Assembly: GCA_900318085.1 (NCBI GenBank)
Contig: ONJF01000004.1
Span: 78,319 to 142,318, forward strand
Length of the DNA stretch: 64,000 bases
Source: an uncultured Bacteroidales bacterium
GTDB taxonomy: Bacteria > Bacteroidota > Bacteroidia > Bacteroidales > F082
Direction of reading: 5' to 3'
The notes under the pieces are model-generated. The model did no database searches. It was not told where the DNA came from and saw nothing but the letters and a program-made list of their open reading frames with translations. The translations under genes and the position numbers were made by a program. Every line of letters starts with the position of its first letter. The first letter of the stretch is position 1. Of the stretch, positions 34,994-43,569 are shown piece after piece.

Positions 34994-36226
34994 TTATTCC
35001 ATAATAAAATGCTCGATTTCATCCATGTTGCCGAAATGGATTTCCTCAAAGACCAGATTGCGTTTGGGGATATCGACAGTGGTGGCAGGCTTGTCGTCCT
35101 CCTGCTCCGTCCTTTTGCCATTGACGAAATCGATCAACTGATAATACGAGCCGCCGCCATCGGGCCATACCATCGACTGCTCAAACTCCAGGAGACGATA
35201 ATAGCCATAGCCGTTGTCGCGGAATGTATAGGACTTTTCTGACTCCGTAGTAGCATTGACGATTAGGTTCCCTTCTTCGATGTAGGCATAGGTTTCGGTG
35301 TCTCTGTCGAAACTTTTGCCCTGGAACATCATGTTGTAGGAGCCGAAACTATCCCCATAATAAACCGCGAAGGTCGAATTGAGGGCATTGACGACCAAGT
35401 CGAGAACACCGTCATTGTTGAGATCGCCCTCTTCGTAGGTCGGATTATGCTCTGAAGCGCATAGTTCTTCCTTGGTCTTTCCCGACACCTCAAAGATGTT
35501 CAAGCCGTCATCTTCAACATATTCGTCAAAAGTGCATACCTCGTCGCCGATCTTGAAATCCGAAAGTTTCTTCAAAGGAACATCTTTCATTTCGTAGGTA
35601 TCGGTCCTGTGATGATTGATGTCTGTATCCATTTCGTGCCAATCGACACTCACGATCACTTCCTTGTTGACCACATCGAAAACGAGGGCATTGTCGTCGT
35701 CAACGCCATAAGTGGTACTAAATGAATTTAGATAGAAGTCGTCATCCATATACTTCAGATAGTAATTCTGGACCACTTCCCCATCGGTGGCGTATCCTTC
35801 TTGAATAAATAGCAGACCATCATCGCCGATAGCCATATTAATCCAATTGGCATACAAATCATCAGGATGCGTGTTGACGGCATATTTCTTGAACAAAGTG
35901 TACTTGCCATCGGCATCGCCGAAATAGATTCTCAACCCGTCGCCTTGCACGGGTTCGATTCCCTCATCTTGATTGCGGTACACTTCATTTCTTGCAACAA
36001 TGGCCAAATCCTTGATGCCGTCATTGTTGAGGTCGCCCACAGCGAAAAAGTCATCCACCTCATTCGAGACGAGGTCGTCGAAAGCAACCGAAGCAGCCTC
36101 TTCAACAACTTCAGTGACAGGTTGTTCCAATTTGCTTTGGTTTTGTTCTTGAGGCTGATTGTTGCCTATGCCACACGAGCACAATGCCAATGCTACAGCT
36201 GCGGAAATGATCGTTGTTTTTTTCAT
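34994..36226 (-). CDS. Lipoprotein with two FG-GAP-like repeats
   Basis: 410 residues from MKKTTIISAAVALALCSCGIG (start at 36226; the longer upstream frame would run through the promoter). Two calcium-loop repeats, AVGDLNNDGIKDLAIVAR and EEGDLNNDGVLDLVVNAL, each followed by an FGD/YGD element. Same family as its neighbour at 34197-34940 and first gene of that pair. Exported and lipidated; function unknown. Confidence 0.75.
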   Translation of the reverse strand: MKKTTIISAAVALALCSCGIGNNQPQEQNQSKLEQPVTEVVEEAASVAFDDLVSNEVDDFFAVGDLNNDGIKDLAIVARNEVYRNQDEGIEPVQGDGLRIYFGDADGKYTLFKKYAVNTHPDDLYANWINMAIGDDGLLFIQEGYATDGEVVQNYYLKYMDDDFYLNSFSTTYGVDDDNALVFDVVNKEVIVSVDWHEMDTDINHHRTDTYEMKDVPLKKLSDFKIGDEVCTFDEYVEDDGLNIFEVSGKTKEELCASEHNPTYEEGDLNNDGVLDLVVNALNSTFAVYYGDSFGSYNMMFQGKSFDRDTETYAYIEEGNLIVNATTESEKSYTFRDNGYGYYRLLEFEQSMVWPDGGGSYYQLIDFVNGKRTEQEDDKPATTVDIPKRNLVFEEIHFGNMDEIEHFIME

Positions 36227-36253
36227 TTTGAATGCATTTTCGTTTTTATGCTG

Positions 36254-36285
36254 CAAAGATAAGACAAGAACGCTTTTTGTACAAA
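36254..36285 (-). promoter_or_regulatory. Promoter for FG-GAP lipoprotein pair
   Basis: Minus strand TTTG (36285-36282), 20 bp, TATCTTTG (36261-36254), 28 bp before the ATG. Confidence 0.65.
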
Positions 36286-36326
36286 CTTTTTTTTTGAAAA
36301 CACCCCAACCGAAGGCCATTCCTCCC

Positions 36327-37283
36327 TCAATATGACTGTTCAAAAAACGCCTTAATTTCGTCCTCCTGCATGTCGCGAAGCCCACACTCCTTAACCACTT
36401 CGCCGTTTTCCATTAAGACAATCGTGGGCAGATTGCCACTGACGGCTTTCAGCATACGGGAGTCAGGATAAATCACCTCACGATAACGCTCCGACTCTGA
36501 AAGCTCGTAAAACCTGGAGACCTCCGCTTCGCCCCCCATGAAGAGATAGGTGACCCTTTCTCGCGGGAAGCCATGAAACTGCTGCATCAGCGAGAGTTTG
36601 CGCGCCGCCGTCTGGCAGTATTCGCACCCCGTGGAGAAGAAACACACGATCTGTTTCCCTTCATCCAAATGCAGGCTATCCAACGGCGCCTCATCCAACA
36701 TTTCTTCAAACAGTTCTATTTGGAGGTTGTGGGCAGGATCCGAATTGGCCAAGTTGTCGGGCGGCGAAGCCACAAAAACACCGATGCTCGACGCCATGAT
36801 AGCTATGATGAGAATCAGCCAACGGAACGGTGTTCTCCAACTACCCATCTTGTAAACCAGGAGGAAAAGCACCAGCAATACCCCATTTTTGACGAGGCTC
36901 TGCTTGGGATCGAGCTGCAGAAAATCACCGAAACAATGGCAGCTATCGGTGCGCCCGAGGGTCATGGCATATATTAATAATAAGGAGTAGCCGCCCAACA
37001 TGGACACGCTGCCCCACCAATAGAGCTTGTGCATGGTTTGCGACAACAGACCGATGCCCAACACCAACTCCAAGATGATGGCGGCACGCGCTACAAAAAA
37101 AGAAAAGTTAAGGTTGAAGAAATGATAGCTGTAGACATAAATCTCAAAGCGGTCCATGTCGAAGACCTTCAGGACGGCCGAGACGATGAACACGAGGCCC
37201 AAAAGGACCTTCAAGGCCGATTTGCCCAAGGAATTGGCCAAACCTATTGTTTCGGTTTGAAATTGTTGATCAGGTTCTCCCAC
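36327..37283 (-). CDS. MauE/DoxX-like membrane protein fused to thioredoxin-like domain
   Basis: 318 residues. Residues about 20-180 form four or five membrane helices of the MauE type (KVLLGLVFIVSAVLKVFDMDRFEIYVY; LGIGLLSQTMHKLYWW; SCHCFGDFLQLDP). Residues about 200-318 are thioredoxin-like with CxxC in CFFSTGCEYCQTAARKL and cis-Pro region GNLPTIVLMENGEV. The SCHCFGD motif supplies a second Cys pair, fitting an electron relay from membrane to periplasmic thiols. The ATG overlaps the upstream Cys-rich lipoprotein gene by 40 bp, suggesting translational coupling and that the lipoprotein is its substrate or partner (inference). Confidence 0.75.
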   Translation of the reverse strand: MGEPDQQFQTETIGLANSLGKSALKVLLGLVFIVSAVLKVFDMDRFEIYVYSYHFFNLNFSFFVARAAIILELVLGIGLLSQTMHKLYWWGSVSMLGGYSLLLIYAMTLGRTDSCHCFGDFLQLDPKQSLVKNGVLLVLFLLVYKMGSWRTPFRWLILIIAIMASSIGVFVASPPDNLANSDPAHNLQIELFEEMLDEAPLDSLHLDEGKQIVCFFSTGCEYCQTAARKLSLMQQFHGFPRERVTYLFMGGEAEVSRFYELSESERYREVIYPDSRMLKAVSGNLPTIVLMENGEVVKECGLRDMQEDEIKAFFEQSY

Positions 37284-37525
37284 CAGCTGGGGTTCTCGCC
37301 CGTCACTTCATATTCCGAGACTTCAGTGCAGATGACCTGGCCCCAGCCCACGATCTCTTTCGACTTGTCGGAACACGAAGAGCCGTCCTCTGTGGTGTAA
37401 TAGTCTTCACCCAAATTCACCACTTCCTCATTCTGGATGGTGGTGCAACGGCAATAGCGCGTCTTCTTGCACGAAGGCAAGGCCATGATGGCCAAGGCGA
37501 GTATGACAAACAATAACTTTTTCAT
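37244..37525 (-). CDS. Small Cys-rich lipoprotein
   Basis: 93 residues from MKKLLFVILALAIMALPSCKK (an ATG two codons earlier is equally possible). After the lipobox Cys the mature chain has KTRYCRCTT, DGSSCSD and VICTEVSEY, four further cysteines, then EYEVTGENPSWWENL. Its 3' end overlaps the MauE/thioredoxin gene by 40 bp. A minus-strand TAATTTTG box at 37553-37546 may be its promoter. The Cys content beside a thiol-relay protein suggests disulfide handling. Confidence 0.7.
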   Translation of the reverse strand: MKKLLFVILALAIMALPSCKKTRYCRCTTIQNEEVVNLGEDYYTTEDGSSCSDKSKEIVGWGQVICTEVSEYEVTGENPSWWENLINNFKPKQ

Positions 37526-37642
37526 CCTCATTTCATTTTTCACTGCAAAATTACAACTTTTTTCCTTGTCTTGTAAAAACGCGAAAAAATTAGTATTATT
37601 GCAGTCGAGAAACAAGACCTTAACCCATAAAACATAAAGCAT

Positions 37643-40588
37643 ATGAAAAAGACTTTACAAATCACGCTTTTCCTTGCGCTATTGCTCTCGGGCAGCCTCT
37701 ATGCCCAACATAGCGCAGTCAAGACAACGACCGACCCCAACACCGGTGCCCAACTCGAATATGGCATCGCCAATACGATGGCTGACAGGTCCGAAATGGA
37801 TGACCCCACCATCCTCTGGCAGAAATACGAGAGTGGTGCCACACCCGACGATGTGTTCTACATCGAAGCCACAGGCGACTACCTTGTGTATTACGGCCTG
37901 AACGACAAACGCCTCTCCCTCTTCGACTCACAAGGCACAGTGAAATGGGAGAAGCCCATCTCTTCCGGCGGTCGCGCCGCCATCTCCCTCATGGGCAACA
38001 CCATCGCCTATTCCGACAGCAACGAACTATTTGTTGTCAATCTGGAGGGTACGGAAGTCTTCCATGAGACCTTCGACTATCCCGTCTCACACTTCAAACT
38101 CGACTCGGATGGCACCAGGATCTTTGTCACCTATGGCCGTTACGAGGACAGCTACTATGCCGTGGCCTGCTACAGCATTGGCGTCACAAAGAGCGACCCG
38201 ATTTGGGTCATCGGCGACCTTACCGTCAACCCAGTGGGCATCAGTCTCTCGAAAGACAATTCCCGACTCGTGGTCGCCTTCGCACAAGGCTACAAGCAGA
38301 TCTGGGTCATCGACCCGCTGACGGGCGACATCCTACAGAACGACCTTTATTATTACGACAACTCCCCCAGCCAAGACCCCGCCTTGAGTGCCAACGGCGA
38401 CTACCTCGCCTACGCCGACTTCAGCGGCATGGCCTACCTCTACCATTGGAACGGCGAGCGTTACGAGAGCGTATGGACCGCTAGCATCGCCGGTCCGGGT
38501 GCCTCCTCCACCTGGGGCTGCGCCAACGCCATCTCCGACGACGGCAGCCTCATCGCCATCGGCACCCTCGACTTCGTCAGTTCAGGCTACGACGGCTGTT
38601 GCTACCTCTTCAACAACTACTCCAACGAACCCATCTGGACCTATACGGGCTGCGGTGACGAGGTGACCCAAGCCGCCATGAGCGACGACGGTAGCATCAT
38701 CGGCTTCGTCACCTGGGGACCCATGGATCACTCCACGCCCGACTTCTTCCTCTTCCGCAAACAAAGCGGCACTCCAATCGCCGAACTCACCACGCCTGGC
38801 TCGATGGAGCACATCGACATCTCGTCCACTGGACAATACGCCATCATTGGCGGCAAGGCCGTCCACTGCCGTGAGATGGGCAGCGGCAGCCGCGTCTACG
38901 CCATCCAATGCCTCACCGACGACATGGGTACGTTGAACGGCACCGTCAACCTCATCGGCAACGACAACAACGGCGGCGTCAGCGTCAGCATCAACGAGTT
39001 GGAAGACTATTTCGAGATGACGGCCGAAGATGGCAGCTTCACCCTACGTGCCATACCAGAAGGACATTACTCGCTCACCGCAAGAATCCCTGGCTACCTT
39101 ACGCAAAACGTTGAGTTTGACATCATTGGAGGACAAACCACCACACTCGAAATCGAGATGGAAGCCGTCGGCACACCCATCTCCGACCTCTACGCATCGC
39201 AAGGCGCTTATGATTATGTGGAGCTGACTTGGAGCGAGCAAGATGGCGCCACTGGCTACAACATCTACCGCAAAAACACCCTCAACGCACCCTTCGGCGA
39301 GCCCATGGCCACCATCGGCACGGGTGAAGGCTATTTTGAGGATCACACCGCCATCCCGACGCAACAATACTATTACACCGTCACGGCACAACTTGATGAA
39401 GAATTGCAGACCCCTTATTCCAATGTCTGCCTTGGCTATGCCACCACGGCCTACATCACCCACACCATCGACGTCTATGACGGCACCGTCCCAAACATCG
39501 ACGGCATCATGAGCGATGGCGAATGGAACGACGCCTTCCGCGTCGATGTGAGCAACTACCTCCTGCCCGTCGAGATGGGCAGCGTCACCCTGCACCTCAA
39601 GATGGACGACAACTACCTCTACGTCTGCTCCGAGAACCGCATGGACTCCGAGTGGACCAACAACGACGGCGTGGCCTTCTACATCGACGACAACAACGAC
39701 GGTACCTACCCGCCACAAGGCGACGACAGCGAAGGCAACTACTGGATGTACTACGGCACGCCCAATACTGTGCGCTATCGTCCCATCTACGAGACCGGCG
39801 GCGTGGGCACCGTCATCAACCTGCCCGAGGAGATCATCGCATGCGACATGAGCCAAGGCTATGAGACTATCGAGTTCGCCCTGCCCTTGGGCAACGACGA
39901 GACCTGGAAGCTGAACACCGACAACGGCAGCAGCGGCCTCTACCTCTTCGTGCGCGATGCGGCCACGGCCACCATGTTCGGCAAGTGGCCCACCGAGAAC
40001 AACGAGACCTTCGCTCCGACCTACTACGGCGTGATGAACTATCACGTAGAGAATGCCGTGCCCGAGCCACCCACCAACCTCCGCATCGACGAGGCGGTGA
40101 ACGCGCAAGGCGTCTACACGCCCATCATGTGGGACATGCCCGTGATGAACGACTTCGACCACTTCAACCTCTATTTCGTAGGCTATCCGGACCAACACGA
40201 GGAAGTCTATGGCACGCAATGGATCTTTGAGGTTGACGACGAGGAGGAAGTGAGCCTCTACGTCACCACCGTCGACCAGGCGGGACAAGAGTCAGTGCCT
40301 TCGGAGACCCTGACCTTCCGTCCCGGCACCGAGAATGTGGCCGAAAACGGACAGGCCAGCCTCAATCTCTACCCCATCCCGACCCACAACGTGCTCAACC
40401 TAAATGCCGACCTGCAAGGCCGCACCGAGGTGATGGTCCTCGACATGAACGGCAGGACCGTGAAGCACTTCGTCGTCAACGGGCTCAACGAGATGCGCCT
40501 CAACGTGAGCGACTTGCAGAGCGGCGTGTATTTCATCCGCGTGAGCAATGAGACGACGAATGCCGTGAGCAAATTCGTCGTTGAATAA
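37643..40588 (+). CDS. Large secreted protein with beta-propeller, FnIII, CBM-like domains and T9SS sorting domain
   Basis: 981 residues, signal peptide MKKTLQITLFLALLLSGSLYAQ. Residues about 60-420 contain repeated beta-propeller-like blades (ANGDYLAYADFSG, SDDGSLIAIGT). About 425-510 is a carboxypeptidase-regulatory-like beta-sandwich (GTVNLIGNDNNGGVSVSI ... GHYSLTARIPGY). About 515-600 is FnIII (DYVELTWSEQDGATGYNIYR). About 610-790 resembles a CBM9/DOMON module (PNIDGIMSDGEWNDAF). The C-terminal 75 residues are a type A sorting domain: LNLYPIPTHNVLNLN, EVMVLDMNGRTVK, LQSGVYFIRVSN. Expected at the cell surface or secreted by the type IX system. Weak TATTATTG promoter element at 37594-37601. 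Confidence 0.85.
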   Translation: MKKTLQITLFLALLLSGSLYAQHSAVKTTTDPNTGAQLEYGIANTMADRSEMDDPTILWQKYESGATPDDVFYIEATGDYLVYYGLNDKRLSLFDSQGTVKWEKPISSGGRAAISLMGNTIAYSDSNELFVVNLEGTEVFHETFDYPVSHFKLDSDGTRIFVTYGRYEDSYYAVACYSIGVTKSDPIWVIGDLTVNPVGISLSKDNSRLVVAFAQGYKQIWVIDPLTGDILQNDLYYYDNSPSQDPALSANGDYLAYADFSGMAYLYHWNGERYESVWTASIAGPGASSTWGCANAISDDGSLIAIGTLDFVSSGYDGCCYLFNNYSNEPIWTYTGCGDEVTQAAMSDDGSIIGFVTWGPMDHSTPDFFLFRKQSGTPIAELTTPGSMEHIDISSTGQYAIIGGKAVHCREMGSGSRVYAIQCLTDDMGTLNGTVNLIGNDNNGGVSVSINELEDYFEMTAEDGSFTLRAIPEGHYSLTARIPGYLTQNVEFDIIGGQTTTLEIEMEAVGTPISDLYASQGAYDYVELTWSEQDGATGYNIYRKNTLNAPFGEPMATIGTGEGYFEDHTAIPTQQYYYTVTAQLDEELQTPYSNVCLGYATTAYITHTIDVYDGTVPNIDGIMSDGEWNDAFRVDVSNYLLPVEMGSVTLHLKMDDNYLYVCSENRMDSEWTNNDGVAFYIDDNNDGTYPPQGDDSEGNYWMYYGTPNTVRYRPIYETGGVGTVINLPEEIIACDMSQGYETIEFALPLGNDETWKLNTDNGSSGLYLFVRDAATATMFGKWPTENNETFAPTYYGVMNYHVENAVPEPPTNLRIDEAVNAQGVYTPIMWDMPVMNDFDHFNLYFVGYPDQHEEVYGTQWIFEVDDEEEVSLYVTTVDQAGQESVPSETLTFRPGTENVAENGQASLNLYPIPTHNVLNLNADLQGRTEVMVLDMNGRTVKHFVVNGLNEMRLNVSDLQSGVYFIRVSNETTNAVSKFVVE

Positions 40589-40599
40589 ACCATCCGGGT

Positions 40600-40680
40600 C
40601 TGGTAGAGACGCGATTAATCGCGTCTCTACCAGCCAGATACCATGCAACAGCACCGCCAAACTTTGGCGGTGCTTTTTGT
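40600..40680. repeat. Perfect palindrome plus terminator
   Basis: CTGGTAGAGACGCGATT (40600-40616) is followed by its exact reverse complement to 40633. After a short spacer CACCGCCAA/TTGGCGGTG (40652-40672) with a T run forms a terminator for the upstream gene. A diverged copy of the whole segment lies at 49279-49359. Confidence 0.75.
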
Positions 40681-40710
40681 ATTACATCGTTTTTTTCTAT
40701 TTTTGCAAGC

Positions 40711-42645
40711 GTGAAAACAAAGTGCTTGGTCATAGGAATAGTGATGGGGATAGCCTTTGCTGCCTGCTCACCCTCGGTTAAGGTCCCTGAGCCTGAGGTT
40801 GCTGAGCAAAGTCGAAGCATCGAAGGGCCGTCCCTTGAATTGTCTGCCATCGACAGCCTGATGTGGCGACAACCCGACAGTGCCTTGGCACAGTTGCAGA
40901 GGTTTGCGATAAGCCCAGCAGCCGACAGCCTTGATGAGTTTAATGGGCATTATTGTCAGCTGTTGGTTTCGGAACTGCTGTATAAGAATTATAAACCTCA
41001 AAGCAATCGGGATGAGCTATTACAAGCAGTGGATTATTTTGATTCTATTGTGGCGGCGGATGAGGCGGACACGCACAAAGCGGACAAACGCGGTGCGTCC
41101 CTACGGGAACGGAATGTGTTTTTAGATGCGCGGGCACATTATATTAATGGTGCGGGCTATTATGACCAGGGCGACGTAATGAACGCTTGTGCGGAATATT
41201 TGAAGGCATTGGAGTTAATGGAGGGGTGTTATGAAGGAAAAGCGCTAATTGGTAAAAGGGCTCAGTTTATGGCGAATACCTGTAATCGTCTTGGAGACCT
41301 GTTTTCAGAACAGTTTATGATGGAATCTTCCATCACTTGCTATGAGAATGCGCTTGTATACTGCAAAATATCGCCTACTTCGCCCACTGGCGTTTCCAAC
41401 ATCCTGTATCGAATAGGCAAGCAGTATGACAAGATGAATGAGATCGAAAAAGCGCAAAGTTATTATGACCAAGCTTTAGAAAACATGGCGGTTACAGATA
41501 ATATGGTTTATAGAAATATCGTTGCAAGCAAAGCTCTTTGTGACTATAAAATGAAAGAAGACGTAACCCATGCTTTGGATGAACTTAACCATGTTCTTAT
41601 TCAGGCGAATACTGAAAATGAACGATTAAACCGGTCTTTGACCATTGGCGGAATATTCTTCTATGAGAATAATTACGATTCCGCGTTAAAATATTTGGAA
41701 CCAGTCTATGAGAATCTCAAAGCTGGGCTTCAAAAACAAGCGGCTAGTTATTTGTATATTATTTATGATCTACAAGGAAACAGGAAACAAGCAGATTCCC
41801 TTATGCGTTTTTTAACAAACTGCAAGAAACCCGAGGGGGAGAACAAGGCTTTGGTCTCGAAACTCGAGGATATGTATAAGGGGTACCAAAACCAAAAACA
41901 AGAAAAACAGGCTGAAGCATCTCGAAAAAAAGCCGTGAAGAAAATTGTGGGCGTAATATTTTTCATGGTTATTGCAGTTGCTTTGGTCATATTCTTTATC
42001 ATGAGAGTTAAGAATAAGAAAATGATGGAGCTGCAGCAAACCGAAGTCGCGAAAAAGATGGAGGAAAAAGACAAAGCACATAAAGAAGAAGTCGAGCGGA
42101 TTCGTTTGGAAACCGACAAGACAATGAAAGAGAAGGAAAAACAGATAGAAAGGGAGAAACAAACTCGACAACGTGAAAAAGAGAAATTGCAACAGGGGCT
42201 GCAACAGCGTGAAGCACAAGTGAATGCTTTGGAGAAAGCGTTGAACCTACAGCGCGAAGAAATGGAGCTGCGGCGTGCGGCTTTCTTGAAAGAGTCGATA
42301 TGCCAAAAGATTAATGATTGTATAAGGAGCCAGAACATCACCGTGCGAAATAGTGCAAAGCACAACATAGTATTTACTGAAGAAGATGCAGCAGCATTGA
42401 AGGCTAGTGTTTTAAGACATTATCCTAATTTTGAGTCTGTATTGTTAAGCAAGGATCCCAAAATGAGCGGGGATGATTTGCAACTTTGCCAATTGTATTT
42501 GTTGGGATTGGATGAACGACAGATTGCCGTATTGCAGTACAAGTCCTATTCGGCCATCAAGAAGCGAGCCAATATGCTGAAAGCTTTGTTGGGTATAGAG
42601 GAAAGTCTTCAGACCTATATTTTAAAATCTTCCATTTTTCAATAG
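40711..42645 (+). CDS. TPR / membrane / coiled-coil / HTH regulator
   Basis: 644 residues starting at a GTG (MKTKCLVIGIVMGIAFAACS, lipoprotein-like signal). Residues about 45-380 are tetratricopeptide-like repeats (GAGYYDQGDVMNACAEYLKALEL; YRIGKQYDKMNEIEKAQSYYDQAL). A membrane helix follows (IVGVIFFMVIAVALVIFFIM, about 412-431), then a long charged coiled coil (about 435-525), and a C-terminal LuxR-like HTH (GDDLQLCQLYLLGLDERQIA ... SAIKKRANMLKALLG). This layout is common in Bacteroidales as a membrane-tethered regulator of adjacent secreted proteins. TATTTTTG at 40698-40705 ends only 5 bp before the GTG, so the mRNA may be leaderless. Two palindromic-repeat fragments are encoded in frame (40781-40830; 41090-41104). 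Possible targets: the DUF3244 gene downstream. Confidence 0.8.
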   Translation: MKTKCLVIGIVMGIAFAACSPSVKVPEPEVAEQSRSIEGPSLELSAIDSLMWRQPDSALAQLQRFAISPAADSLDEFNGHYCQLLVSELLYKNYKPQSNRDELLQAVDYFDSIVAADEADTHKADKRGASLRERNVFLDARAHYINGAGYYDQGDVMNACAEYLKALELMEGCYEGKALIGKRAQFMANTCNRLGDLFSEQFMMESSITCYENALVYCKISPTSPTGVSNILYRIGKQYDKMNEIEKAQSYYDQALENMAVTDNMVYRNIVASKALCDYKMKEDVTHALDELNHVLIQANTENERLNRSLTIGGIFFYENNYDSALKYLEPVYENLKAGLQKQAASYLYIIYDLQGNRKQADSLMRFLTNCKKPEGENKALVSKLEDMYKGYQNQKQEKQAEASRKKAVKKIVGVIFFMVIAVALVIFFIMRVKNKKMMELQQTEVAKKMEEKDKAHKEEVERIRLETDKTMKEKEKQIEREKQTRQREKEKLQQGLQQREAQVNALEKALNLQREEMELRRAAFLKESICQKINDCIRSQNITVRNSAKHNIVFTEEDAAALKASVLRHYPNFESVLLSKDPKMSGDDLQLCQLYLLGLDERQIAVLQYKSYSAIKKRANMLKALLGIEESLQTYILKSSIFQ

Positions 42646-42856
42646 GTAAGGTGAATTAATAAATGGAGAATAAAAAGGTTTAACGGGAAAAAACCTAAAT
42701 ATAAAGACAAAGTGAGTCTTGTTTTATAGTACTTTTTGGCTTATTTACTCTCTTTTGGAATTGTTTAAACAATTGATTATCAATAAATAATATCTCAATC
42801 ATAATAATTCCAACATTATTCCAACACTTGACCGTTATTGTTTTAGGGTGAAGCTC

Positions 42857-42864
42857 TATTTTTG
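42857..42864 (+). promoter_or_regulatory. Promoter -7 element for DUF3244 gene
   Basis: TATTTTTG, 44 bp before the ATG; no perfect TTTG box upstream. The 42646-42908 gap is AT-rich and otherwise holds only a weak hairpin AAGAC/GTCTT with T tail near 42704-42727. Confidence 0.45.
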
Positions 42865-42908
42865 TTGTCGAAACAAACAAAAGTGACAACATTAAAAGAA
42901 AACAAGCT

Positions 42909-43298
42909 ATGAGTAAATTCAAGAAGACAATTCTGATGCTTTACTTGACCCTTTTGGGAATGTTCTGCTACGCCAGTGGAGTATATGGAACAGAAAATGA
43001 AAGAGATGGACGTCCGGTTTCTATTGAGTTGACAGAAAGTACAGGGTGTGGCGGTTCGGATAGGAGCAGTTCTATCAATCCTATTATTAATGGCCACGTG
43101 CTTTTTGTGGCGTTTATTGAAAATCTCGGACAGGTCACCGTGGAGATTTCTACAGCTGCAGGTGCCATTGTGGGATACACTTCTGTGCTTACGCCGAACG
43201 GCCTGCAAATCTACATCCCCAACGCAGGGAATTACATTGTCACCTTTACACTTTCCAATGGGGACGTGTATGCTGGTGAGTTTACGGTAACGGATTAA
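42909..43298 (+). CDS. DUF3244 domain-containing secreted protein
   Basis: 129 residues. Signal peptide MSKFKKTILMLYLTLLGMFCYAS. The mature part follows the DUF3244 pattern, a single small beta-sandwich: GRPVSIELTES, NGHVLFVAFIENLGQVTVEIS, GAIVGYTSVLTPNGLQIYIPNAGNYIVTFTLSNGDVYAGEFTV. Such proteins often sit beside C10 peptidases or TPR regulators in Bacteroidales; here the regulator is immediately upstream. Role unknown. Confidence 0.8.
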   Translation: MSKFKKTILMLYLTLLGMFCYASGVYGTENERDGRPVSIELTESTGCGGSDRSSSINPIINGHVLFVAFIENLGQVTVEISTAAGAIVGYTSVLTPNGLQIYIPNAGNYIVTFTLSNGDVYAGEFTVTD

Positions 43299-43312
43299 AA
43301 AACACTGAAACG

Positions 43313-43447
43313 ATGAAGGAGAAGACCAAGTTCATTCGATAAAGCCTCCGAAGTGAGGCTATATATAATAAGGTGCTTGAAGAGCAAAAGCTTTTGTGGA
43401 AGATCGCACTGCTGGTCAAGCACCCGAAGCAAAACGAACTACGTTAA
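43313..43447 (+). pseudogene. Small ORF interrupted by an in-frame stop
   Basis: ATG at 43313, 14 bp after the DUF3244 stop, reads MKEKTKFIR, TAA, then SLRSEAIYNKVLEEQKLLWK and IALLVKHPKQNELR to a second TAA at 43445. The part after the stop looks like a genuine helical, charged peptide. Either a nonsense mutation in a 44-residue gene or chance. The rest of the 43299-43569 gap shows nothing else. Confidence 0.35.
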
Positions 43448-43569
43448 CTGCGGGCCAATGCCAGCGGTATCCCCTGCCCGTTTTTGCGCTGCAAAGATAG
43501 GGATTCCATGCGAGACGGGCGGAAAAAAAGAATCAAACAACAACAATTTCAAATTAAAGACACAACAAA

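Noticed and set aside
39044-40288. 414-codon minus-strand frame opposite the large sorting-domain protein
   Set aside because: Composition (Val/His/Ala-rich) is typical of antisense frames in GC-rich genes; the plus-strand protein has recognisable domains.
37643-40588. CRISPR or tandem DNA repeat in the large secreted gene
   Set aside because: The repetition is protein-level beta-propeller blades with no regular DNA repeat and spacer.
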